From Nocardia abscessus (GTDB taxonomy: Bacteria > Actinomycetota > Actinomycetes > Mycobacteriales > Mycobacteriaceae): a stretch of DNA of 64,000 bases. Positions 16,264 to 24,684 of the stretch are shown in pieces. The first letter of the stretch is position 1; every line of letters starts with the position of its first letter. Under the pieces are notes generated by a model, which was not told where the DNA came from, did no database searches, and saw only the letters and a list, made by a program, of their open reading frames with translations. The stretch covers positions 124,001-188,000 of the forward strand of contig NZ_JADLQO010000018.1 in assembly GCF_015477775.1 (NCBI RefSeq). The letters run 5' to 3'. Position numbers and translations under genes: made by a program.

Positions 16264-17835
16264 ATGACTTCGTTCATCACCCGCTGGGTCCGGCGCTCCT
16301 TCGCGATCGTCAGCGCCGCGGCGGTTCTCCTGCCGGTCGGCATCGTCGCCGCACAACCGGATTCCGAGCCTTCCGGCCGGGTTCGAGAGATCGGCGCCAT
16401 CGCCGGGACCGCGGCCGCGCGTGCCGTCTGCAATCCCGGTTCGGCCCCCGAAACGGGATTGCAGGGAGACGTTCCCGCGGCCGACCGCGACAGCGGCCGC
16501 AGCACTCAGGGCTACAGCTGCAACGTCACCCGGCTCGGCACCTACGGCGGCCGCGGCGGCGGCATCAACTCGGTGACCTTCGACCACTGCGCCTATATCG
16601 GCACCTTCTTCCCGGGCAACCTGCTCGGGCCGGAGGAAGGTGTCCAGGTGCTCGACGTCGCCGATCCCACCGGCCCCGTCCGCACCGCCACGCTCACCGA
16701 ACCGGCCATGCTGGCGGGCACCTGGGAGAGCCTGAAGGTCAACCAGGCGCGAAAGCTGCTCGTCGGCACCGGCGTTCCCGCGTTGGTCGGTGTGGGCCTG
16801 CTGTCGGTCTACGACATCACCGACTGCGCGCACCCACGCCTGCTCAATCCCGGGCCGGGAACCGACCTGGCGATGCCGTTGCCGATCACTGCCCATGAGG
16901 GCGGGTTCTCCCCCGATGGCAACACCTACTGGAGTTCCGGCGTCGCGCCGGGCCTGATCAGCGCCGTCGACCTCACCGACCCGGCCGCTCCCCGCGTGAT
17001 CTGGCAGAGCCTGCCCGGTATGTCCATGCACGGCTTCGGGTTCAGCCTCGACGGCAACCTCATGTACCTGGCCGACAACATGGGCGGGCTGATGATCCTC
17101 GACGTCGCCGCGGTGCAACGCCGCGACCCGGACCCGCAGGTGCGCGAACTCTCGCACCTCACCTGGACCGACGGGTGGGCCAGCCAGCACAACATCCCGG
17201 TCACCTATCACGGCAAGCCGTACGTGTTCGCCACCGACGAGGCCGGATCCGGTGGCGTGAAGATCATCGACGTCTCCGAGCCCGCGAATCCGCGCATCGC
17301 CGAGACCATCAAGCTCGAGATCAACCTGCCCGAAAACCAGGACACCGCCATGGCTTCCGCCGCGGGCGGTTCCCTGTTCGCCTACGACGCGCACTACTGC
17401 GCCGCCGACCGGCCGGCCGATCCCACGGCGCTGGCGTGCAGCTGGACCTCCTCCGGCATCCGCGTCTTCGACGTCCGGGACCCGTCCGGCGTCCGCGAGA
17501 TCGCCTACTACAACCCGCCCGCGCGCACGGGGCACAACACCGAGCTCGCGAATTCGCCGCACGCCCTCGCGTCGATCATCGGCCCGCCGGTGCTGGCCGG
17601 TCCCGCGGTGGTGCAGGCGGTGCTGCAGGGCGGATTCGATGTCTCGCAGGCCACGAGCGAACGCACCGGCATGCTCGCCTTCGGTGACCTCTCCACGGAC
17701 TGGTGCTTCTCGCCGCCGGAGTGGCGCGGCAACCAGGTGTGGACCACCTGCGCCGACAACGGCTTCCTCGCGCTGGAGGTGGACCGCGACGTCTACACCC
17801 CGCCCGCCGACCAGCGCTCGACCACGGGATCATGA
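16264..17835 (+). CDS. Secreted LVIVD-repeat beta-propeller protein
   Basis: 523 residues. A Sec signal peptide (WVRRSFAIVSAAAVLLPVGI, ending near AAQ) is followed by repeated beta-propeller blades of the LVIVD type: EGVQVLDVADPTGPVRTATL, GLLSVYDITDCAHPRLLNPG, GVKIIDVSEPANPRIAETIK and GIRVFDVRDPSGVREIAYYN. Cysteines at several blade edges could form disulfides. Family function is generally unknown. The stop codon overlaps the next gene's ATG by four bases, so the two are translationally coupled. The partner is a DUF305 protein, a family often linked to metal, especially copper, handling, so an extracellular metal role is possible. Confidence 0.8.
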   Translation: MTSFITRWVRRSFAIVSAAAVLLPVGIVAAQPDSEPSGRVREIGAIAGTAAARAVCNPGSAPETGLQGDVPAADRDSGRSTQGYSCNVTRLGTYGGRGGGINSVTFDHCAYIGTFFPGNLLGPEEGVQVLDVADPTGPVRTATLTEPAMLAGTWESLKVNQARKLLVGTGVPALVGVGLLSVYDITDCAHPRLLNPGPGTDLAMPLPITAHEGGFSPDGNTYWSSGVAPGLISAVDLTDPAAPRVIWQSLPGMSMHGFGFSLDGNLMYLADNMGGLMILDVAAVQRRDPDPQVRELSHLTWTDGWASQHNIPVTYHGKPYVFATDEAGSGGVKIIDVSEPANPRIAETIKLEINLPENQDTAMASAAGGSLFAYDAHYCAADRPADPTALACSWTSSGIRVFDVRDPSGVREIAYYNPPARTGHNTELANSPHALASIIGPPVLAGPAVVQAVLQGGFDVSQATSERTGMLAFGDLSTDWCFSPPEWRGNQVWTTCADNGFLALEVDRDVYTPPADQRSTTGS

Positions 17836-18482
17836 CCCGCGGCGCGTGGTCCAAGGCCGCCGCGCTCGCCGCCCTGGCCGTGCTGCTGCTGGTGGCGGTA
17901 GCGGCGCTGCGACCACTGGTGGTCGGCGCGGACGGCACCGCCGCACCTCTGCTCGACGACACCGAGATCGGTTTCGTGCGAGACATGGTCGCCCACCACA
18001 ACCAGGCCCTGCTCATGGTGCAGCGCCTGGACACCGGGGTCGACCCGGCGGTACGCGCGCTGGCCCAGCAGATCGCCGACAGCCAGCGCACCGAGATCGG
18101 CATGATGCTCGGCTGGCTGCGGATGGCCCGGATCGCGGTGACCAATCCGCACCCCATGGCGTGGATGGACACCGGCACGCCCGGCGCCCATCACGGCCAG
18201 GATCCGGCCGGTGCGGACCCCACCGCACACGCGACGATGCCCGGCATGGCGAGCCAGGCCGACCTCGACGCGCTCGCCGCGGCCCGCGGCGACGAGGCGG
18301 CGAGCCGGTTTCTGCGCTTGATGCAGCGCCACCACTACGGCGGCATACAGATGGCGCAGGCGGCGGACCGGCGATTGAACGGCGGCGTTGTCGAGCAGAC
18401 CGCCCGCGACATGATCAGCACACAAGGGCAGGAAGTCGGCGTCATCGGCTTACTGCTGGTCCGAGGGACCGCACTGCGCTGA
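17832..18482 (+). CDS. DUF305 (CopM-like ferritin-fold) exported protein
   Basis: 216 residues. An N-terminal hydrophobic segment (ALAALAVLLLVAVAALRPLV) acts as signal or anchor. The mature protein has two DUF305 halves: FVRDMVAHHNQALLMVQRLD (His55, His56) and LRLMQRHHYGGIQMAQAADR. A Met/His-rich linker with HPMAWMD, HHGQD and HATMPGM lies between them. Family members such as CopM bind copper. The Met/His-rich linker supports metal binding here. It is coupled to the LVIVD gene by an ATGA overlap. Confidence 0.82.
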   Translation: MTRGAWSKAAALAALAVLLLVAVAALRPLVVGADGTAAPLLDDTEIGFVRDMVAHHNQALLMVQRLDTGVDPAVRALAQQIADSQRTEIGMMLGWLRMARIAVTNPHPMAWMDTGTPGAHHGQDPAGADPTAHATMPGMASQADLDALAAARGDEAASRFLRLMQRHHYGGIQMAQAADRRLNGGVVEQTARDMISTQGQEVGVIGLLLVRGTALR

Positions 18483-18542
18483 GATGTATTCGAGGTCGTC
18501 CAGCGCCGCTTCGGCCTTACCCTGCGCACCGTCGTCGAGTAC

Positions 18543-19019
18543 TTACTCCTGCGTCGAAACCGCCTGCTGTTCAGCGAGTTCGGCGAGGCGGTCGAGGGAT
18601 GCCGACAGTTTGTCCGCCGTGGTGGCGCGGGCGCGGACCTGACGCTTCTCGTCGGTGAGCGTCGTCCAGTCGTAGGTGTGGGTCACTCGGGTGCGGCCCT
18701 CGCCCGCCGGCTCCAGCTCCCAGCGCCAGAGGTGGCCGGGCGGCTCTTTGCCGGGTTCGGACGGGCGCCATGCGATACGGCTGCCCTCGGCGAACTCCAC
18801 CACGTGGTTGTCGCGTACGGCGCCGTTGGTCAGGGTGGTGCTGAAGACCGCACCGGCTTCGCGCACCCGCTGCCCCGTCGCGGCCTCGGCCAAGTTGTCG
18901 TTGCCGTCCCACCGCGGCTGCTCGGCGGGATCGGCGATGAGTTCGAAGATCTCCGCCGGACCCGCGCTGATCTCGCGGCTGGCGCTGACGATACGGGGAA
19001 CCTCGTTCTGGTCGGTCAC
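18543..19019 (-). CDS. SRPBCC-family (polyketide cyclase/START-like) protein
   Basis: 158 residues. VSASREISAGPAEIFELIAD, then ADPAEQPRWDGN, a central beta-sheet and LWRWELEPAGEGRTRVTHTY, then a long C-terminal helix. These are the hallmarks of the SRPBCC hydrophobic-ligand fold. Such proteins bind lipids or aromatic compounds, or act as cyclases or Ahsa1-like factors. The ligand cannot be predicted. No signal peptide. It converges with the DUF305 gene and is separated by 170 bases from the divergent FabG-like gene. Confidence 0.8.
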   Translation of the reverse strand: MTDQNEVPRIVSASREISAGPAEIFELIADPAEQPRWDGNDNLAEAATGQRVREAGAVFSTTLTNGAVRDNHVVEFAEGSRIAWRPSEPGKEPPGHLWRWELEPAGEGRTRVTHTYDWTTLTDEKRQVRARATTADKLSASLDRLAELAEQQAVSTQE

Positions 19020-19187
19020 GTGCCGATCGAAGCATCGGGCGTACAGCTGAGCAAGCCTTCTGCTCGAGCTTCGAGGTAATTCCGGCGCCGATGCGGGCGC
19101 GTGCCCGGCGGCGGGTCGCCGCCGTCATCACGGCGGAGGCGGTGCGGTATGACTGACTCGACATCCGACCGACGAAGGGATGCGCTC

Positions 19188-19940
19188 ATGGGCGAGCGAG
19201 TTGCGATAGTGTCCGGCGCCGCACGAGGGATCGGTGCGGCGATCGCCGGGCGATTGGCCGCGGACGGGCTTCGGGTCGGCGTGCTCGACCTCGACGCGGC
19301 TGCCTGCGCGGGCACCGTCGGCGCGATCACCGAGGCGGGCGGGCAAGCCGTCGCACTCGGCGCCGACGTATCGGACGAGGAGTCGGTGGCCGCCGCCGTC
19401 CGGCAACTGGAGGACGAACTGGGCGCGCCGACCGTCGTGGTGAACAACGCGGGCATCCTGCGGGACAACCTGCTGTTCAAGATGACCGTCGAGGACTGGG
19501 ATGCGGTGCTGAACGTGCACCTGCGCGGAGCGTTCCTGCTCACCCGCGCGGTGCAGAAGTACATGGTCGAACAGAAGTGGGGACGGGTGGTCAACCTGTC
19601 GAGCACCTCGGCGCTCGGCAACCGTGGTCAAGCCAACTACTCGGCGGCCAAGGCGGGCATGCAAGGATTCACCAAGACCTTGGCGTTCGAACTGGGCAAG
19701 TTCGGTGTCACGGCCAACGCCATCGCCCCCGGTTTCATCGTCACCGACATGACCGCCGCCACCGCCGACCGCGTCGGCGTCTCGTTCGAGGACTTCCAGA
19801 AAGCGGCCGCGGCGCAGATTCCGGTGCAGCGGGTCGGCACTCCCGAGGACATCGCGCATACCGCCTCGTTCCTGGTGAGCGAGGGCGCGGGTTTCGTCTC
19901 CGGCCAGGTGATCTACGTGGCGGGCGGTCCGACCGACTGA
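19188..19940 (+). CDS. FabG-like short-chain dehydrogenase/reductase
   Basis: About 250 residues from the ATG after GAAGGGATGCGCTC; an ATG at 19149 would add 13 residues. MGERVAIVSGAARGIGAAIA carries the TGxxxGIG NAD(P)-binding motif. NNAG, the catalytic Ser in VVNLSSTSA and YSAAK (Tyr-x-x-x-Lys) are all present. ENxx-type helix residues and a C-terminal VSGQVIYVAGG are typical of 3-oxoacyl-ACP reductases. The reaction would be NADPH-dependent reduction of a 3-oxoacyl thioester or similar carbonyl. It precedes the ABC importer genes by 55 bases; whether it belongs to that operon is uncertain. Confidence 0.85.
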   Translation: MGERVAIVSGAARGIGAAIAGRLAADGLRVGVLDLDAAACAGTVGAITEAGGQAVALGADVSDEESVAAAVRQLEDELGAPTVVVNNAGILRDNLLFKMTVEDWDAVLNVHLRGAFLLTRAVQKYMVEQKWGRVVNLSSTSALGNRGQANYSAAKAGMQGFTKTLAFELGKFGVTANAIAPGFIVTDMTAATADRVGVSFEDFQKAAAAQIPVQRVGTPEDIAHTASFLVSEGAGFVSGQVIYVAGGPTD

Positions 19941-19995
19941 CGCCGCCGCCCCGCCCGGCGTGTGGCGGCGGGCGGGGGCGGTAACGTCGCAGCAC

Positions 19996-20862
19996 ATGAA
20001 CCGGCGTGCGGCTCGTCGTACCGTGACGAGCTATGTTCTTCTGCTGCCGAGCCTGATCGGTGTCGGAGTGTTCCTTGTGCTGCCGATCCTGGTGGTGACA
20101 TGGCTCAGTCTGCACAGCTGGAACCTGTTGGGACCCATGCGATTCGTGGGGCTGAGCAACTGGCGCTCGGTACTGGGTGACGCCGCGTTCGGCCATGCCC
20201 TGCTGGTGACGCTGGCATTGACCGCGATCGTGGTCCCCGTGCAGACCGTGCTGGGTTTCACGGTCGCGGCTCTGCTGGCGCGGCGGCGCGGTGCGACGGG
20301 TCTGCGGGTGCTGTACGCGCTGCCGTGGATGTGCGCGCCGGTGGCGGTGGGCGTGGTGTGGCAGTGGATGTTCGCGCCGACCGGGGGCGCCGTCAACGCC
20401 GTGCTCGGCCGGCGCGTCGAATGGCTGTCGGATCCGGCGCTGGCGCTGCCGTCGGTGGCCGCGGTGAGCGTGTGGGCGAACTTCGGGTACGTGGCACTGT
20501 TCTTCGTGGCCGGGATCCGCGCGATACCGAGTGAGATCCTCGACGCGGGAGCGCTGGACGGGGCCACCGGCTGGCGCCGGATCCGCTGGCTGATCCTGCC
20601 GCTGCTGCGCCCGACGATGTTCTTCGTGCTCGTCACGGGTGTGCTCACCGCGTTCCAGACCTTCGACACCGTGTACGCGCTGACCAAGGGCGGACCGGGC
20701 GATCGCACGGACGTGGTCGCGATGCGGATCTTCTCCGAGGCGTTCGACGCGGCTCGGCCCGGGCGCGCCGCCGTCATGGCACTCGTGGTGTTCGCGGTGA
20801 TGCTGGCGATCACCGTGGCACAGCACCGCTACTTCCGGGATCGGACCACCTATGAGCTCTGA
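19996..20862 (+). CDS. ABC sugar transporter permease, MalF/UgpA-like
   Basis: 288 residues, six transmembrane helices. MNRRAARRTVTSYVLLLPSL is the usual start of carbohydrate-uptake (CUT1) permeases. FVGLSNWRSVLGDAAFGHAL matches the family's NF/NW loop, and EILDAGALDGATGWRRIRWL is the EAA cytoplasmic loop that contacts the ATPase. It overlaps the next permease gene by 11 bases. It is the first importer gene of an operon with a second permease and a binding protein. Confidence 0.88.
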   Translation: MNRRAARRTVTSYVLLLPSLIGVGVFLVLPILVVTWLSLHSWNLLGPMRFVGLSNWRSVLGDAAFGHALLVTLALTAIVVPVQTVLGFTVAALLARRRGATGLRVLYALPWMCAPVAVGVVWQWMFAPTGGAVNAVLGRRVEWLSDPALALPSVAAVSVWANFGYVALFFVAGIRAIPSEILDAGALDGATGWRRIRWLILPLLRPTMFFVLVTGVLTAFQTFDTVYALTKGGPGDRTDVVAMRIFSEAFDAARPGRAAVMALVVFAVMLAITVAQHRYFRDRTTYEL

Positions 20863-21673
20863 ACGTCTCCGTTCCACGGCGGCTTACGCGGTGGTCTCGG
20901 CCGGTGCGCTACTGACCGTCGCGCCGCTGCTGCTCAGCGCGGTCACCGCGGTGAAGACGCCCGACCAGTTCGCGGCCGGATCGCCACTGGCCCTGCCGCA
21001 TCCGGCCACCACGGACAACTTCCGGACCGTCCTGGACTACGGGTTCGGGCGGGCGGTGCTGGTGACCGCGCTGATGACGGTCTTCGTCACCGGCGGCCAG
21101 CTGGTCACCTCCGTGGCGGCGGCGTACGCGTTCGCCCGCACCGAGTTCCCGGGCCGCGATGCGCTGTTCTGGGTGTATCTGGCCACCATGATGGTGCCGC
21201 CCATGGTGACGTTGATCCCGCTGTATCTGATGTTCGCGCAACTGGAGCTGCTCAACACCTTCTGGGCGCTGGTACTGCCGTTCGTGTTCGGCTCGCCCTA
21301 CGCGGTCTTCCTGCTGCGCCAGTATTTTCGCGCGATTCCGCAGGAGCTGATCGGTGCGGCGCGGCTCGACGGCGCGAATACCCTCGACATCATCGTGCAC
21401 GTGATGGTGCCGATGAGCAGGCCGGTGCTGGCGACGCTGACGCTCATCACGATCGTCTCGCAGTGGAACAACTTCATGTGGCCGCTGGTCGCGAGCAGCG
21501 GCCGCTCGTGGCAGGTGCTGACCGTGGCGACGGCGAATCTGCAGACCCGGTACAACGCGCAGTGGACCCTGGTGATGGCGGCCACGACGCTGGCCATCGC
21601 GCCTTTGGTGGTGCTGTTCGTGGTCTTTCAGCGGCAGGTGCTGCGCTCGATCGCGTGGACGGGAGTCAAATGA
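20852..21673 (+). CDS. ABC sugar transporter permease, MalG/UgpE-like
   Basis: 273 residues, six helices. ELIGAARLDGANTLDIIVHV is the EAA loop. QWNNFMWPLVASSGRSWQVL near the C-terminus is the typical CUT1 second-permease motif. The preceding permease ends inside this gene, and its own stop overlaps the binding-protein ATG by four bases. The three products should form one membrane complex. No ATPase gene is adjacent, so a shared MsmK/MsiK-like ATPase encoded elsewhere is expected. Confidence 0.88.
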   Translation: MSSERLRSTAAYAVVSAGALLTVAPLLLSAVTAVKTPDQFAAGSPLALPHPATTDNFRTVLDYGFGRAVLVTALMTVFVTGGQLVTSVAAAYAFARTEFPGRDALFWVYLATMMVPPMVTLIPLYLMFAQLELLNTFWALVLPFVFGSPYAVFLLRQYFRAIPQELIGAARLDGANTLDIIVHVMVPMSRPVLATLTLITIVSQWNNFMWPLVASSGRSWQVLTVATANLQTRYNAQWTLVMAATTLAIAPLVVLFVVFQRQVLRSIAWTGVK

Positions 21674-22944
21674 GGACCTCGACCCGCGTGCTACTCGCCC
21701 TCGCGCTCGCCGCCGCGCTGCTGGTGGGCGCCGTCTTGTGGCTGGGCCGCGGCGGTGAAGGGACCGGCCGCACCGTGGTGGGATTGCGGATCTGGGACGA
21801 GAGTTTCGTTCCCCGCTATCGAGCCTCGCTCGCGGAGTTCGAACGGGCGAATCCCGACCTCGAAGTGCGGATCACGGTGGTGCCGTGGTCGACCTATCAG
21901 CAGAAGCTGCGCTTGGACGTGGCGGGCGGCACCGCCGACGACCTGTTCTGGACCAACCTGTACGAGGACTACGCCGATGCCGGGCGGTTGCTCGACATCG
22001 GGGCGGCGCTCGGTCCCGACGCCGCGCGGTCCTGGGACCCGTCGGCGGTCGCGCAGTACACCCGTGACGGAACACTCTGGGCGGTACCGCAATTCGTCGA
22101 CGCGGGCACAGCGGTGTACTACAACCGGGAATTGCTCGCTGCCGCACAGGTGGATCCCGCCGAGCTGGCCGCGCTGCGGTGGAGTCCGCACGGTGACGAC
22201 GGCTTACGTCCGCTGCTGCGCAGGCTGGCGGCGGTCGGCGCGTGGGCGTACAACGCGGGCCACGACTTCCAGTCCATCGAGCTGCCGTATCTGGGTTCGG
22301 CGGGCGCGCGATTCCAGGACGACCACGACCGCTTCGTGTTCGACAGCCCGCAAGGCATCGCGGCGTTCGATTATCTGGTGCGGTTGATCGCCGAGGGGCT
22401 CACGCCCTCGCCCGCGGACACCAACACCAATCCCGACTTCGCGAAGAATGCCTTCCTGCAAGGCAAACTCGCGCTGTTCCAGTCGGGAACGTTCAACCTC
22501 GCGCAGATCTCCGAGCAGGCCCGCTTCCCGTGGGGCGTAGCGCTGCTGCCCGAAGGCCCGGACGGACGGGTGAGCACGAACAACGCGATCGGCGTCGCCG
22601 CGAACGCCGACACCCGGCATCCGGACGCGGTGCGCCGGGTCCTGGCCTGGCTCGGCAGCGGCGCGGGCAATCGCTACCTGGCCGAGGACGGCGCCGCCAT
22701 TCCGGCCGTCGTCGCCGAACAGCAGCGCTATCGCGACTATTGGGGCGGGAAGGGAGTAGACGTCGCGCCCTTCTTCGACGTGCTGCGCGGCCCGCGCATC
22801 TCCTCCGGCGGCGGGCCGGGCTTCCCGGCCGCGCTCCGCGCCGTCGATCCGATCTTCGCCGAGATGTATCTGCGCCGGATTCCGGTGCCGGAAGCGCTGT
22901 CCCGCGCGCGCTCCACGGCCGAGTCGGCCGCCGCCCAGAACTGA
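21670..22944 (+). CDS. ABC sugar-binding protein (CUT1 family)
   Basis: 424 residues. The mature part shows the extracellular solute-binding fold: VVGLRIWDESFVPRYRASLA, ADDLFWTNLYEDYADAGRLL, AVPQFVDAGTAVYYNRELLA, FAKNAFLQGKLALFQSG and a C-terminal helical lobe. The N-terminus (RVLLALALAAALLVGAVLWL) is a hydrophobic signal or anchor but has no lipobox cysteine. The protein is therefore probably held by an uncleaved helix or released, unlike most Gram-positive binding proteins. ATGA overlap with the permease gene gives translational coupling. Confidence 0.85.
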   Translation: MRTSTRVLLALALAAALLVGAVLWLGRGGEGTGRTVVGLRIWDESFVPRYRASLAEFERANPDLEVRITVVPWSTYQQKLRLDVAGGTADDLFWTNLYEDYADAGRLLDIGAALGPDAARSWDPSAVAQYTRDGTLWAVPQFVDAGTAVYYNRELLAAAQVDPAELAALRWSPHGDDGLRPLLRRLAAVGAWAYNAGHDFQSIELPYLGSAGARFQDDHDRFVFDSPQGIAAFDYLVRLIAEGLTPSPADTNTNPDFAKNAFLQGKLALFQSGTFNLAQISEQARFPWGVALLPEGPDGRVSTNNAIGVAANADTRHPDAVRRVLAWLGSGAGNRYLAEDGAAIPAVVAEQQRYRDYWGGKGVDVAPFFDVLRGPRISSGGGPGFPAALRAVDPIFAEMYLRRIPVPEALSRARSTAESAAAQN

Positions 22945-22960
22945 GCGAGGATGCTGCGCG

Positions 22961-23233
22961 ACGATCAGTGTGACCAGTCCACCCCCACTGCCGCTGGGCG
23001 GTGAACAGCACGGATGTCGAATGGCGATATCCCAGGTGCAGACGCCGTTGGATCTGCGTGCGCACCTCGTCGACGAGGTCGACGTCGCGCCGTGGCGTGC
23101 CCGGGCCGACGACGAAGGCCAGTTCCACATCGAGCCTGCTCCCGACTTTGGAAGCGCGCCCGCGATTCCCCACACCAGGGGACAGCACGACGAAGCACAC
23201 CGAGGCCCGCAGCGAGAACAGAAGCGCGCGCAC
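22961..23233 (-). pseudogene. Possible coding remnant, unassigned
   Basis: Between the binding-protein gene and the exporter gene one minus-strand frame has partly coding-like composition: LDVELAFVVGPGTPRRDVDL then VDEVRTQIQRRLHLGYRH. The frame has no natural end before it enters the antisense of its neighbour. It faintly recalls Asp23-like small proteins, but no call is justified. It may be a decayed gene or chance. Confidence 0.15.
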
Positions 23234-23240
23234 GGCCGGA

Positions 23241-24530
23241 CTACGTCTCGGCGCCGCGACCGCGATCCGCGGTGCGCGCCAACCCTTTCCGGTCGTAGAA
23301 GATCGTCACCGCCGCACCGAAGCACAGGCCGATGACGAGTCCGAGCAACGCCATCCAGATACCGCGTTCCAAACCCGCCGCGCCCCTGGCTTCGAAATAG
23401 AGAATGGCGCGGATGCCGAGAAAGACCTGGTGCATCGGCTCGAAGATGGACAGCCAGGCGAAGTACGTGGGTGTCGCTTCGATCGGCACCGTTCCGCCTG
23501 CCGAGGGCAGCCCCAGGACGATGAACAGGATCAGGTTCACCAGCATGCCCACGGCTCCGAACGCGGCCAGTATCGACAGCGCCGTGACGCCGACGGCGAG
23601 AATGGCGAACGCGCTGTAGAGGAACAACAGCAGGGCCCGGTCGATGGGCATGTCCAAGACCGTCGCGACCGCCAGGAACAGGGCGGACACGATCGGTGCG
23701 ACGACGGCGAGAACGCCCCACTTGAGCAACAGTGTCCGTACCCGGGAGATCGGGGTGGGCGGGTAGTGCACGTACCACGGCCCGTATTCGGTGGGTGTGA
23801 AGCCGAGGGAGGCGTCCACCATGGTGTGGATGATCATGGCGCCGGTGAATCCGGCCAGCAGGATCAGCAGCGTGTAGAAGAAGGCCGACAGCCCGCCGCC
23901 GGTGCCTTCGGGCAGCGGCCGGTACGGCGCGATCACCACGTCGATGGGATCGGCCAGCAGCAACTGACTGGCGCCGGACAGCGGCGGCGGGGCCGTTCCG
24001 GAGGACCGGAGCTGGGCGTCGACGGTGTCGGTGAGCTGCTTGCCGACGGTGGCGTCGACCTTCTCCAGCGCCTGTTCGGCGATCCGGAGCGTGATCTGCG
24101 TGGCATAGGTCCCGGTGCGCGGGTTGGTTTCGACGGTGATCACCGGTCGGTCGACCTTCCCGGAAACCACACTCGCTGCGCCGAGGATGGCGAGCCGCTT
24201 CGTGAAATCGCTCGGGATGACGATCGCTCCGTAGATCTTGCCGTCACGCAACAGGCGCTGCGCTTCGGTGACACCGAGAACGCGCAGGTCGACTTTGTCG
24301 GCCGGGACGTTCGCGGTGAGCGCTTCGGTGATCTGATTGCCGACGTTGGCCGGCTGCCCGCCCAACGTGTCACCGACATCCTGATTCACGACGGCCAGCG
24401 GCAGGTCGTGCAGATTCTTCTCCGGGTTGACGACGTACCCCAGGTACATCACCGACAGCAAGGCCATGAGCAGGGTGACGACCACGACGGGTCTGGTCCA
24501 GGTACGAACACGCGTGGGCTTCCCTGCCAT
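23241..24530 (-). CDS. YhgE/Pip-like ABC-2-type membrane protein
   Basis: 429 residues. One N-terminal helix (VVVVTLLMALLSVMYLGYVV) leads to VNPEKNLHDLPLAVVNQDVG, the characteristic opening of YhgE/Pip proteins. A 160-residue extracytoplasmic domain follows, then about five helices from residue 215 on, with a final basic tail. Relatives are exporters or phage-receptor-like proteins of the ABC-2 permease clan, some linked to lipid or siderophore export. It has no ATPase beside it. It may be co-transcribed after the amidohydrolase gene, 154 bases upstream. Confidence 0.78.
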   Translation of the reverse strand: MAGKPTRVRTWTRPVVVVTLLMALLSVMYLGYVVNPEKNLHDLPLAVVNQDVGDTLGGQPANVGNQITEALTANVPADKVDLRVLGVTEAQRLLRDGKIYGAIVIPSDFTKRLAILGAASVVSGKVDRPVITVETNPRTGTYATQITLRIAEQALEKVDATVGKQLTDTVDAQLRSSGTAPPPLSGASQLLLADPIDVVIAPYRPLPEGTGGGLSAFFYTLLILLAGFTGAMIIHTMVDASLGFTPTEYGPWYVHYPPTPISRVRTLLLKWGVLAVVAPIVSALFLAVATVLDMPIDRALLLFLYSAFAILAVGVTALSILAAFGAVGMLVNLILFIVLGLPSAGGTVPIEATPTYFAWLSIFEPMHQVFLGIRAILYFEARGAAGLERGIWMALLGLVIGLCFGAAVTIFYDRKGLARTADRGRGAET

Positions 24531-24684
24531 GGGACCGGCTCCTCTCGGTGACTGCTCGGCGGTGGCGCGGACGTGTTCGGCGAACTCTTAGTTATCTTCG
24601 CCGGTGCGCGGCCGTCAAGGGCGGGATCGCGGTTGGCGAGTGTCGCTGTGCGACGCGGCCGATGGCGGATCGACACCGACCGGG

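Noticed and set aside
16000..17562. A 520-codon minus-strand frame opposite the LVIVD gene
   Set aside because: Low-complexity Gly/Val/His/Asp composition and no start signal; the plus strand has the signal peptide and propeller repeats.
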